Assembly (NCBI GenBank): GCA_905234195.1 | Contig: CAJOFR010000019.1 | Coordinates: 1 to 40,282 of the forward strand | DNA from: an uncultured Selenomonadaceae bacterium | GTDB lineage: Bacteria > Bacillota > Negativicutes > Selenomonadales > Selenomonadaceae | Length of the DNA stretch: 40,282 nt | Direction of reading: 5' to 3' | Shown here: piece after piece, positions 8,512 to 15,092 of the stretch | Position numbering within the stretch: position 1 is the first letter of the stretch | How the letters are laid out: every line of letters begins with the position of its first letter | Position numbers and translations under genes: made by a program | The notes under the pieces: model-generated | The model's input: only the letters and a program-made list of their open reading frames with translations | Databases searched by the model: none | Told to the model about the DNA's origin: nothing

Positions 8512-8531
8512 CACATTACAAATGGTATATT
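8503..8531 (+). promoter_or_regulatory. Promoter of the HNH endonuclease cassette
   Basis: TTGACA (8503-8508), a 17-bp spacer and TATATT (8526-8531) lie exactly where methyltransferase similarity ends. The endonuclease gene therefore appears to have arrived with its own strong promoter. Confidence 0.7.
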
Positions 8532-8553
8532 TGTCGTCGAGGAGGCGATAAAT

Positions 8554-9168
8554 GTGTATGAGGAATGGAAACGGCTTTACGTCGACGAATGCTATACATT
8601 ACGCATGATAGCAAAAAAATTTAATACAAATCATCATTTTGTTCGCCGTCGGCTAGTTGAAATGGGCGTTGGAATTACGAACAAAGGGCGCGCTCGTGAA
8701 CCGTTCACTTACGAACATCGGAAGCGCATTTCTGAAAAAGCTAAAGGGCGACCTTCCTACTGGAAAGGAAAAAAACACACCAAGCGTATGCTCTATCTTA
8801 ACATGCTAGCTCATATGCAATGGACGGTTGATTTGGATTTTTTGATGCAATTTGACGACATTGAAAGGCTCAAGGTTTTAAACAGATTATTGACACGTGC
8901 CCGAATTTCAGAGCATTTCGACACAGCAAAGTACATGCGCTTCATTGAAAAATTCTATCACGACGAAAAATTTATTCGACAGCTTGAACTTTTTACCGAG
9001 AGCAACAACAAATACGACCGCCCGTCACTCGACCACATAATTCCTTTGTCACGCGGCGGCACATGGGATTTAGACAATTTGCAAATAATTTCGTGGTTTG
9101 ATAACCGCGCAAAATGCGATATGACACAAGACGAATACGAGGCTATGAAGAAAAGATATTGGACTTAA
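8554..9168 (+). CDS. HNH homing-type endonuclease
   Basis: A 204-residue free-standing endonuclease. An N-terminal HTH (about residues 13-38) is followed by a NUMOD-like region (YEHRKRISEKAKGRPSYWKG). The C-terminal HNH domain is LDHIIPLSRGGTWDLDNLQI (159-178) followed by the NRAK segment. The start is GTG with GAGGAGG 8 nt upstream; ATG codons at 8552 and 8558 are out of frame or later. It lies between two halves of a methyltransferase gene whose middle it replaces, as expected for a mobile endonuclease gene. Confidence 0.85.
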   Translation: MYEEWKRLYVDECYTLRMIAKKFNTNHHFVRRRLVEMGVGITNKGRAREPFTYEHRKRISEKAKGRPSYWKGKKHTKRMLYLNMLAHMQWTVDLDFLMQFDDIERLKVLNRLLTRARISEHFDTAKYMRFIEKFYHDEKFIRQLELFTESNNKYDRPSLDHIIPLSRGGTWDLDNLQIISWFDNRAKCDMTQDEYEAMKKRYWT

Positions 9169-9262
9169 AACCGTTCTTGACGCGACAATCGGGAGCGGTA
9201 GCACGTGCGTTGCGGCGGTGAACACGGGCAGGAAGTTTATCGGATTTGAGACGGACAAAAAG

Positions 9263-9327
9263 TTTTTTGAGATAGCGCAAAAGAGGATAGACGAGGCTTT
9301 TGCTAAGAGAAAGCAAAAGCTTTTTTT
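9263..9327 (+). repeat. Left copy of the methyltransferase-tail/terminator repeat
   Basis: This segment (TTTTTTGAGATA, an AAAAGAG block, GCTTTTGCTAAG and a T7 tract) recurs at 10264-10317 with about 10 bp missing in the right copy. The two copies bracket the Panacea gene pair. Confidence 0.6.
9296..9327 (+). terminator. Rho-independent terminator at the methyltransferase remnant
   Basis: GCTTTTGCT (9296-9304) pairs perfectly with AGCAAAAGC (9312-9320), followed by seven T residues. It lies inside the 3' end of the methyltransferase fragment. Confidence 0.75.
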
Positions 9328-9339
9328 ATACAAAAATAC

Positions 9340-9368
9340 TTGACAGTAAACAAAATCGCTGATAAATT
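9340..9368 (+). promoter_or_regulatory. Promoter of the Panacea antitoxin gene pair
   Basis: TTGACA (9340-9345), a 17-bp spacer and TAAATT (9363-9368) precede the RBS GGAAGGTGAT. It follows a terminator directly, so the pair can be expressed independently of the head genes. Confidence 0.6.
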
Positions 9369-9388
9369 TCTTTTGGAAGGTGATTTTT

Positions 9389-9835
9389 ATGGCTACGGTT
9401 TTTGATGTTGCGAAGTATATTTTGGATAAGTATGGAGAAATGTCAGCGATGAAACTGCAGAAATTAATTTTCTACAGTCAAGCGATGTCGTTGGTATGGG
9501 ATGATGTTCCGCTTTTTGAGGAAGAGTTTGAGGCTTGGGCGAAAGGTCCTGTTTGCAGGGAGCTTTTCAATGCGCACAAGGGAATGTTCATGTTAAAGGA
9601 CAGCAAATTTTTGGAATCTTATAATCCTGACGTTTCGCGATTGAACAAAGAACAGACTGAAACTATTGATGTTGTGGTAAAATCGCTGATAGATTATCCG
9701 CCGTATCGATTGAGCGATATGGTTCATCAAGAAAAGCCCTGGCTGGACGCGCGGGGAAATTGCCCGCAAGGTGAAAGGTGTAGCGAAATAATTCCCAAAA
9801 CGGCAATGCAGGAGTACTACATGAGCAAATGGTAA
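9389..9835 (+). CDS. Panacea (DUF4065/SocA-like) antitoxin
   Basis: This 148-residue protein matches the Panacea/DUF4065 domain over nearly its full length: VAKYILDKYGEMSAMKLQKL, a central FEAWAKGPVC and the late PWLDARG segment. Such proteins neutralise varied toxins in PanAT systems and include the adaptor SocA. The start is ATG 9389, 4 nt after GGAAGGTGAT. An upstream ATG at 9380 lies inside the RBS. The stop overlaps the ATG of the next gene (ATGGTAA), the arrangement of a toxin-antitoxin pair. Confidence 0.8.
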   Translation: MATVFDVAKYILDKYGEMSAMKLQKLIFYSQAMSLVWDDVPLFEEEFEAWAKGPVCRELFNAHKGMFMLKDSKFLESYNPDVSRLNKEQTETIDVVVKSLIDYPPYRLSDMVHQEKPWLDARGNCPQGERCSEIIPKTAMQEYYMSKW

Positions 9836-10272
9836 CGAAAAAATACGGGCGGCAAAATTTACCGAAACCGCGACCTAAATCCATAAAATACGCTTTTCAT
9901 CTGAACAAAGAAATATTCAAGTGGACTTTTGCAAATTGTTTCTGGGAGCATAAAACTTGGAAAGAATGCAAGGAGGTTAGATTTTTCGTCGAACATGTTA
10001 TAGCTAAATTGCAAGAGTACGAAAAGCAAACTTGGCAGGAAATTTTGAATGCGTCGGGCGGGAAATCGACAGGACACGGCAATAATAATCATTTCATCAG
10101 TGGCGACGAGTTACCGCGAGCAGAAAAGAATGAATTTAACAATCTGGGATACATGGAGAAATACGAAAAAGTTTTTTCGCTAAGGTTATCCGGAAAAGAA
10201 CGGCTAATCGGATTTGTTGACTTAAATATTTTTAACGTTTTGTGGTTCGATATTAATCACGAATTTTTTTGA
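9829..10272 (+). CDS. Putative toxin partner of the Panacea antitoxin
   Basis: A 147-residue protein translationally coupled to the antitoxin. I do not recognise its N-terminal part, which is rich in aromatic and lysine residues (FKWTFANCFWEHKTWKECKE). The C-terminus KERLIGFVDLNIFNVLWFDI recalls the closing strands of some RelE-like or RNase-type toxins, but this is only a resemblance. Its role as toxin rests on pairing, overlap and size. The gene ends in the duplicated methyltransferase tail. Confidence 0.6.
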   Translation: MVTKKYGRQNLPKPRPKSIKYAFHLNKEIFKWTFANCFWEHKTWKECKEVRFFVEHVIAKLQEYEKQTWQEILNASGGKSTGHGNNNHFISGDELPRAEKNEFNNLGYMEKYEKVFSLRLSGKERLIGFVDLNIFNVLWFDINHEFF

Positions 10273-10317
10273 GATAACACAAAAGAGCTTTTGCTAAGAA
10301 GGCAAGAGCTTTTTTTA
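10264..10317 (+). repeat. Right copy of the methyltransferase-tail/terminator repeat
   Basis: This copy is homologous to 9263-9327 from TTTTTTGAGATA through the T tract. A gap of about 10 bp relative to the left copy shortens the upstream part. It marks the right edge of the inserted gene pair. Confidence 0.55.
10286..10317 (+). terminator. Rho-independent terminator after the Panacea pair
   Basis: AGCTTTTGC (10286-10294) pairs with GCAAGAGCT (10302-10310), with one G-U pair and a 7-nt loop. A T tract follows to 10317. It is a diverged duplicate of the terminator at 9296-9327. Confidence 0.75.
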
Positions 10318-10331
10318 TTGGAGGAATCAAA

Positions 10332-10589
10332 ATGATTGATAATGAAGTTGAACTCTTCACGGCGCAAAAAGCGATTGAGGAAGGGATATTCGCGGCGATA
10401 AAGCGCGGCGAAACAAGAATTGCAGGGAGTTACGAAATTTTGAGTGACGGGACTTTGAAATTTAATCAGCGGAATTTTACTTTCGTGGACAAGCATGGAA
10501 ATTTTCGCGTAGGGAGATTTAAGGACAGTACGGAGCTTGACGAATTTTTCAGCTGGTTTCATATTCCGCCGAAAAAGGAAGAAGAATAG
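10332..10589 (+). CDS. Small hypothetical phage protein
   Basis: An 85-residue protein with RBS GGAGGAA 7 nt before the ATG. It is alternately helical and strand-rich (ELFTAQKAIEEGIFAAIKRG, then LKFNQRNFTFVDKHGNFRVG) and ends in a lysine/glutamate tail. I recognise no family. It lies between the accessory insertion and the head protease gene, with 2 bp before the latter. Confidence 0.65.
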   Translation: MIDNEVELFTAQKAIEEGIFAAIKRGETRIAGSYEILSDGTLKFNQRNFTFVDKHGNFRVGRFKDSTELDEFFSWFHIPPKKEEE

Positions 10590-10591
10590 AA

Positions 10592-11689
10592 ATGCAAAGG
10601 TACGATACAGTTGCGATAACGGCAACAAAAACGAAGGAAGGATTTATCCGAGACGCGCCGATAATCGGGCGGACAGGTATTCTTCAGTATCAAAAGGAAG
10701 ACGGCACAAACAGATTTGAGTATCGTCCGCCGGAAGAAGCTTTTAACGCTGATTCACTTGCGTCTTTAAAGGGCAAACCGATAACGATTGGGCACAAGGG
10801 ATTCGTCGACGCGAAAAATGCGGCAGAGATAAAGCCGGTGGGAACAGTTTTAAGCGAAGGTCAGCAGGACGGCGACAGCATACGCGCCGAAATTGTGATT
10901 TACAATCTCGACACAACGGCGCGCGAATTAAGTTGCGGATATACGCTAGACCTTGAAGAAACGGCGGGTACCACGCCAAATGGCGAACATTATGACGCTA
11001 TCCAAAGGAATATTCGTTATAATCATGTTGCCGTTGTTCCTAAGGGGCGCGCAGGAGTAGCGCGGCTTAATCTTGACGGAGAACAAGAAATTAACGGAGA
11101 GGGAGAAAAAATAATGACTGAAAAAATGACAAAAATTAAACTCGACGGCGGGCTTGAATACGATGCCGCACCTGAAGTTGCAGTTTATGTTGATAAATTG
11201 CGCGAGGATACGGCGACACTGAATCAAAAAATTTCCGAATTGAATACAGATAATGATAAACTTCAAGCGAAATATGACGCGGCACTTGCAGACAACGAAA
11301 AAATAAAATCCGAAGGCGAAAAGAAATTGGCGGAGCTTAAAGCCAATTTCGACAGTGCGGTAAAAAATCGCGTGGAACTTTTGAACGTGGCGACGAAACA
11401 CAAAGTCGAAAAGGCTGATTCTTTATCGGATAAAGAAATTAAAATCGCGGTGATAAAATCGGTACGCGGAGACAAAATTAATCTTGACGTAAAATCAGAT
11501 GAATATATCGACGCGGCGTTTGATTTATCGAAGGAAGAAATTCAGACACATGAAGACGCGCTGGCTAACCAACGTCAGCAACTGAAAAATTCGTCGTCGG
11601 ACAAAAACGACAGTGATGACGATAGTCCAGAAAACGCGCTGAATAAATTGATTGACTATGAATCGAAACTTTATGAGCAGGAGGGCTGA
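10592..11689 (+). CDS. Prohead protease/scaffold fusion, DUF2213 type
   Basis: A 365-residue protein. The N-terminal half is DUF2213-like (GFIRDAPIIGRTGILQY near the start, ELSCGYTLDL and RYNHVAVVPKGRAGVARLNL) as in phage head maturation proteases. The C-terminal half is acidic, helical and coiled-coil-like (residues about 200-270), as in scaffold proteins, and ends in a Ser/Asp-rich tail. An internal ATG at 11114 has a strong RBS, so the scaffold half may also be made alone. It precedes the decoration and capsid genes. Confidence 0.8.
   Translation: MQRYDTVAITATKTKEGFIRDAPIIGRTGILQYQKEDGTNRFEYRPPEEAFNADSLASLKGKPITIGHKGFVDAKNAAEIKPVGTVLSEGQQDGDSIRAEIVIYNLDTTARELSCGYTLDLEETAGTTPNGEHYDAIQRNIRYNHVAVVPKGRAGVARLNLDGEQEINGEGEKIMTEKMTKIKLDGGLEYDAAPEVAVYVDKLREDTATLNQKISELNTDNDKLQAKYDAALADNEKIKSEGEKKLAELKANFDSAVKNRVELLNVATKHKVEKADSLSDKEIKIAVIKSVRGDKINLDVKSDEYIDAAFDLSKEEIQTHEDALANQRQQLKNSSSDKNDSDDDSPENALNKLIDYESKLYEQEG
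11114..11689 (+). CDS. Nested scaffold protein from an internal start
   Basis: ATG 11114 is in frame with the protease gene and lies 8 nt after GGAGAGGGAG (11096-11105), as good an RBS as any in the window. It would yield a 191-residue product starting MTEKMTKIKLDGGLEYDA, made only of the coiled-coil scaffold region. Nested scaffolds of this kind are known, for example Nu3 inside C of lambda. Use of this start is inferred from the RBS. Confidence 0.55.
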   Translation: MTEKMTKIKLDGGLEYDAAPEVAVYVDKLREDTATLNQKISELNTDNDKLQAKYDAALADNEKIKSEGEKKLAELKANFDSAVKNRVELLNVATKHKVEKADSLSDKEIKIAVIKSVRGDKINLDVKSDEYIDAAFDLSKEEIQTHEDALANQRQQLKNSSSDKNDSDDDSPENALNKLIDYESKLYEQEG

Positions 11690-11691
11690 AA

Positions 11692-12132
11692 ATGAATTGG
11701 TACAGGGATAATGAAAAAGGTTTTGCGGGAATGAAAGCGGATGCTACGCTTGATGTTTGTGATTCTTTTGCAAGCGAAGGCGGAATAGACGCGGGCGAGG
11801 CGGTGATTCGCGGTACAGATAAGGCAAAACAAGTGAAGACCGCTACAACTTCGGATATTGCAAAAATTATTGGAATTGCCCTTCACACGCACAAGGAAAT
11901 TCCCGCGACTGGGAAATATTATGAGGAAGGTTATTGCCTTCCCGTAATGACCTTCGGAGATGTGTACGTTAAAGCGGGCGGCGATGTTACAGCAGGTGAC
12001 AAAGTTTCAATCGCAATCGTTGATGAAGAAATGACGTACGTTAAGGCAACAAGTTCAAATGCGATTGAGGGATTTACTTTTTTGGACAGCGGGAGCGAAG
12101 GCGAAATAGTTCGTGTTCGTATTCGCAAGTAA
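11692..12132 (+). CDS. Capsid decoration / DUF2190-like head stabiliser
   Basis: A 146-residue beta-rich protein, starting 2 bp after the protease stop. Features such as ADATLDVCDSFASEGGIDAG, a central IIGIALH and AGDKVSIAIVDEE fit DUF2190/Gp24-like structural cement proteins that stabilise capsids. Position directly before the capsid gene agrees. The assignment is by pattern and context, without catalytic residues to check. Confidence 0.65.
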   Translation: MNWYRDNEKGFAGMKADATLDVCDSFASEGGIDAGEAVIRGTDKAKQVKTATTSDIAKIIGIALHTHKEIPATGKYYEEGYCLPVMTFGDVYVKAGGDVTAGDKVSIAIVDEEMTYVKATSSNAIEGFTFLDSGSEGEIVRVRIRK

Positions 12133-12145
12133 GGAGGATTGAAAA

Positions 12146-13120
12146 ATGGGGATTCATAACGAAAAAGGACACTACGACGCGACGGAGGCGTCCTATATTC
12201 AAAGTCAAAACAATTTCGATGAAAAGGCAAGCATTTTTCTGGCGCGTGAACTTGCTTACGTCCGCAGTAAAGTATTGGAAATCAAAAAAGCCCCGTTGAA
12301 TGCGTTTGTTGTTTTTCCCGTGCAAACAGACGTACCTGCAGGAGCAGAGGCGGCTTTTCAAAGAATTTATGATTCGGTAGGCGTGGCGGAAATAATTTCC
12401 AACTACGCGGACGATTTAAAGCGCGTGGATATTCTCGGCGAAGAAGTACCGGTAAAAGTTTTCACGGTCGGCGATGCTTACGGATATTCAGTCGTGGAGA
12501 TTGATAATGCGAGATTTGCGAACAAAAACCTGACGCTTTACAAGGCACAGGCGGCAAGGCGCGCGATAGACCAAAAGTTAAATGATTTGGCGTGGCACGG
12601 CGATAAAAGTCATAATATCACGGGATTTTTGAACAACCCGAATATTACCACGTTCGCGCTTAAAGCTGACGGTTCGGGCAATTCGACGAAGATAAAAGAT
12701 AAAACCGTTGAAAAAATTCTTCGTGATTTTAATGAGATTATTGACACGATACCTGAGACGACGCAACAGGTTGAAGAGGCGAACACAGTGATAATGGCGA
12801 CGGAAATTTTCAACCACATAGCGACGACGCCGCGCAATGACAATTCAGATTTAACAATACTCGAATTTTTAAAGAGAGTACACCCCGAAATTAGACGCTG
12901 GCTTAAAATCGGGGAATTGAACGGAGCGGGAACAGGTGGAAGTAATGTGATTATCGCGGGAAAATTCGACCCTGATTATATCAAGTTTGAAATTCCTGAA
13001 AGACTGCGTCAACTTCCCGTACAAGTGCGTAACCTTGAATATGTCGTGAATTGTATAAGCCGAGCGATAGGAGTGACAATAACGTTACCGATGGCGTTTG
13101 TAAAAGCGGAGGGAGCTTAA
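12146..13120 (+). CDS. Major capsid protein, DUF2184 type
   Basis: A 324-residue protein with features of DUF2184 (HK97-fold) capsid proteins: FLARELAYVRSKVLEIKKAP near the N-terminus, DILGEEVPVKVFTVGDAYGY in the E-loop/P-domain region, AARRAIDQKLNDLAWHGD, and a C-terminal NCISRAIGVTITLPMAFVKA. The RBS AAGGAGGA precedes the ATG. It is preceded by protease, scaffold and decoration genes in canonical order. Confidence 0.85.
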   Translation: MGIHNEKGHYDATEASYIQSQNNFDEKASIFLARELAYVRSKVLEIKKAPLNAFVVFPVQTDVPAGAEAAFQRIYDSVGVAEIISNYADDLKRVDILGEEVPVKVFTVGDAYGYSVVEIDNARFANKNLTLYKAQAARRAIDQKLNDLAWHGDKSHNITGFLNNPNITTFALKADGSGNSTKIKDKTVEKILRDFNEIIDTIPETTQQVEEANTVIMATEIFNHIATTPRNDNSDLTILEFLKRVHPEIRRWLKIGELNGAGTGGSNVIIAGKFDPDYIKFEIPERLRQLPVQVRNLEYVVNCISRAIGVTITLPMAFVKAEGA

Positions 13121-13122
13121 AA

Positions 13123-13350
13123 ATGATTCTGAATACAGGCAAATGCGCTATTAAAGCGGACGACGTGCTTTTTGTTCCGAACAAGGCGATTGACGTCGAT
13201 ATTTCTGCGCTGAAGAAAAATTTTCCTCTTATCGGGAAAATGCTGGACGCAAAAATTTTAATCGAAGTCAACAAGTCGACTGCGAAAAAAATTGAGGAAG
13301 AATCAGCAAAGCAGGTAAAATCGAGGCTTGAAGAAAATGACGGAAAATGA
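13123..13350 (+). CDS. Small hypothetical head/neck-region protein
   Basis: This 75-residue protein starts 2 bp after the capsid stop with GGAGGGAG as RBS. It is a short beta-rich protein (ILNTGKCAIKADDVLFVPNK) with a charged C-terminal helix. Genes of this size follow the capsid gene in related myoviruses. Its role is unknown. The 3' end overlaps the next gene. Confidence 0.65.
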   Translation: MILNTGKCAIKADDVLFVPNKAIDVDISALKKNFPLIGKMLDAKILIEVNKSTAKKIEEESAKQVKSRLEENDGK

Positions 13351-13768
13351 GGAGATTTTAACGGCGTTTAGACTTTTCGCGCCCGAATATCAAAGCAAAA
13401 CCGATGAATTTATTTTGGCGAGGATAGAGCTTTACAAAGATTTTTGCAGTAAAAAGTTTTTCGGGCTATACTACGAAAGGGCAATCGCGCTTTTAATTGC
13501 ACACTTTTTGACGCTTGAATCGCTGGTTGAAAATTCAAATGAGGGAATAAGCGGAGCGGCGGGTGGATTTATCACGGGAGCGGGAATAAAATCCGAAAAG
13601 GAAGGCGATTTGGCGCGCGAATATGGAGATGTTGAAATTTCCTCGTCCGCTGATAATCCGGACGCGCTTTTCGATAAGACGCTTTACGGCAAACAATTCC
13701 TGCAACTGCGCTCGATGTGTATTATTCCGGCTACAATTCGTAAGGGATTTGGTTTTCATGCCCGTTGA
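13337..13768 (+). CDS. Head-tail connector, DUF4054 type
   Basis: A 143-residue protein. The helical layout (AFRLFAPEYQSKTDEFILAR, FGLYYERAIALLIAHFLTLE) and the glycine-rich middle before a C-terminal TLYGKQFLQLRS fit DUF4054, an adaptor-like connector bound below the portal. ATG 13337 is chosen over an in-frame TTG at 13328. Both ends overlap the flanking genes, in an operon order typical of head completion. Confidence 0.75.
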   Translation: MTENEEILTAFRLFAPEYQSKTDEFILARIELYKDFCSKKFFGLYYERAIALLIAHFLTLESLVENSNEGISGAAGGFITGAGIKSEKEGDLAREYGDVEISSSADNPDALFDKTLYGKQFLQLRSMCIIPATIRKGFGFHAR

Positions 13769-14201
13769 AGTCAAAGAAAGAGATTCAAACTACAAAAAAA
13801 TCGTGGAAAACTTAAAACGGCTAAACAAAAAATCAGTCAAAGCGGGAGTTTTTTCAGACGCAGGAAAAGAAGATAATGGTACCCCGATTGTTGATGTGGC
13901 GATTTACAATGAATACGGCACAAGATTTATTCCTTCAAGACCTTTCGTCAGAATAGCGACGGAAAAAAATAAAAAAATGTGGCTGGACGGGGCAGAGCAA
14001 GTAGTTGATAACGTAATTGACGGACAAAAAGCCAATTTCTCAAATTTGGGCAAGCAGATGGTGGAAAATATTCGTGAAGTCATAGGCGATAAAGGTTTGC
14101 TTGTACCGAATGCGCCGTCAACAATTCGGAGAAAAGGGCACGATTTGCCGTTGATTGAGACCGGCAAGCTGAAAAAATCGATTAGATTTGAGGTTGGTTA
14201 A
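13758..14201 (+). CDS. HK97 gp10-like head-tail/neck protein
   Basis: A 147-residue protein whose AIYNEYGTRFIPSRPFVRIA is the signature of HK97-gp10-like proteins. A late region with PNAPSTIRRKGHDLPLIETG and LKKSIRFEVG is also characteristic. It acts at head completion or the tail terminator ring. ATG 13758 lies 10 nt after TAAGGGA and overlaps the previous gene by 11 bp. Confidence 0.8.
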   Translation: MPVEVKERDSNYKKIVENLKRLNKKSVKAGVFSDAGKEDNGTPIVDVAIYNEYGTRFIPSRPFVRIATEKNKKMWLDGAEQVVDNVIDGQKANFSNLGKQMVENIREVIGDKGLLVPNAPSTIRRKGHDLPLIETGKLKKSIRFEVG

Positions 14202-14203
14202 AA

Positions 14204-14572
14204 ATGGGCTTTAGAACAACGCAAATTATTCGACGAAAAAGCGGCGGGCACGTCAATGACGACGGGATTTATATTGGCGGGCAATCGCAAGAAATAAAAA
14301 TTCAAGCGTCAGTACAGCCAACGATTTTGAGAGAACGAACACAGCGAACGGGTTATGATAATCCAGGCGGCAGGACAATCAATCTTTTGAAAGTTTATTC
14401 TGATATTGAATTATTTCCGACGAAACAGGCGACGGAGAACACGGAAATAACTGAAGGCGATGTTTTAATTTGGCGAGACAAAACGTGGCGATGTATAGGT
14501 TGCGACGCTTTTAAAAGTAACGTTATTTCTCACTACCGCGCAATTTTTCAAGAGGTAGATTGTGATGATTAA
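14204..14572 (+). CDS. Hypothetical neck/connector protein
   Basis: A 122-residue beta-rich protein, 2 bp after the gp10-like gene. Strands around IYIGGQSQEIKIQASVQPTI and DVLIWRDKTWRCIGCDAF resemble small head-closure or stopper proteins at this operon position. I cannot name a family from the sequence. The role is inferred from neighbours. Confidence 0.6.
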   Translation: MGFRTTQIIRRKSGGHVNDDGIYIGGQSQEIKIQASVQPTILRERTQRTGYDNPGGRTINLLKVYSDIELFPTKQATENTEITEGDVLIWRDKTWRCIGCDAFKSNVISHYRAIFQEVDCDD

Positions 14573-15092
14573 GGAGCAGAAAAAATTTCTTCATGACGTA
14601 ATAGCCGAAATATTAGGCTTACCGTTGAATAAAGTTATCTGGGCTAATCAGACAATGCCGCGACAAATGACGCCTTTTGTGCTGTTGCGATTATTCGGTA
14701 TGAAATCGGAGGCGGCGGAAGAAATTCGCGAAACAGAAAATGACGACGAGAAAAAAATTTTTGTTCCGCAAGCGGTGATTCTCGAAGTGCAATATTTTGC
14801 GGGATATTCAAAGGAAACAGACCCGTCAGCGGAATTGGAAAAACTTTTGCGTCAACTTGAAAATCCTTTAATCGTCGACAAATTTTCTCAAGCAAGATTA
14901 GCTGTTTTCGGCAACGAGATAATTCAAGATTTAACGACGCTGATTGACGGGCAGACGTACGAATATCGCGCGTTAGTCGAATTGCGTATTCGGTATAATT
15001 CGGAAATAGAAAGCAAACTCGGAGTTATAGAAAAAGTGATAATGACAGATGATTTGATAGGAGGGAGAAAATGGCAAACATTGATAGAATAG
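14565..15092 (+). CDS. Tail terminator / neck protein (LIC_12616-like)
   Basis: About 175 residues. LGLPLNKVIWANQTMPRQMT followed by PFVLLRLFG and a C-terminal YEYRALVELRIRYNSEIESK fit the phage neck terminator family placed just before sheath genes. ATG 14565 follows GAGGTAG; a GTG at 14562 is equally in frame. It overlaps the preceding stop and the following sheath start. Confidence 0.7.
   Translation: MIKEQKKFLHDVIAEILGLPLNKVIWANQTMPRQMTPFVLLRLFGMKSEAAEEIRETENDDEKKIFVPQAVILEVQYFAGYSKETDPSAELEKLLRQLENPLIVDKFSQARLAVFGNEIIQDLTTLIDGQTYEYRALVELRIRYNSEIESKLGVIEKVIMTDDLIGGRKWQTLIE

Larger units (their letters stand above)
9173..9343 (+). pseudogene. 3' fragment of the DNA methyltransferase gene
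   Basis: The frame encodes VLDATIGSGSTCVAAVNTGR and then FIGFETDKKFFEIAQKRIDE, the AdoMet-binding motif I and C-terminal helix of a beta-class methyltransferase. It ends at TGA 9341-9343. There is no start codon or RBS. Together with 8413-8511 it represents one enzyme lacking its centre, including the target-recognition region. Confidence 0.75.

Noticed and set aside
8413-9343. Group I intron or intein in the methyltransferase gene
   Set aside because: The protein-coding centre of the enzyme is missing, the two exon-like parts do not join in a complete protein, and no conserved splice residues or intron core were seen.
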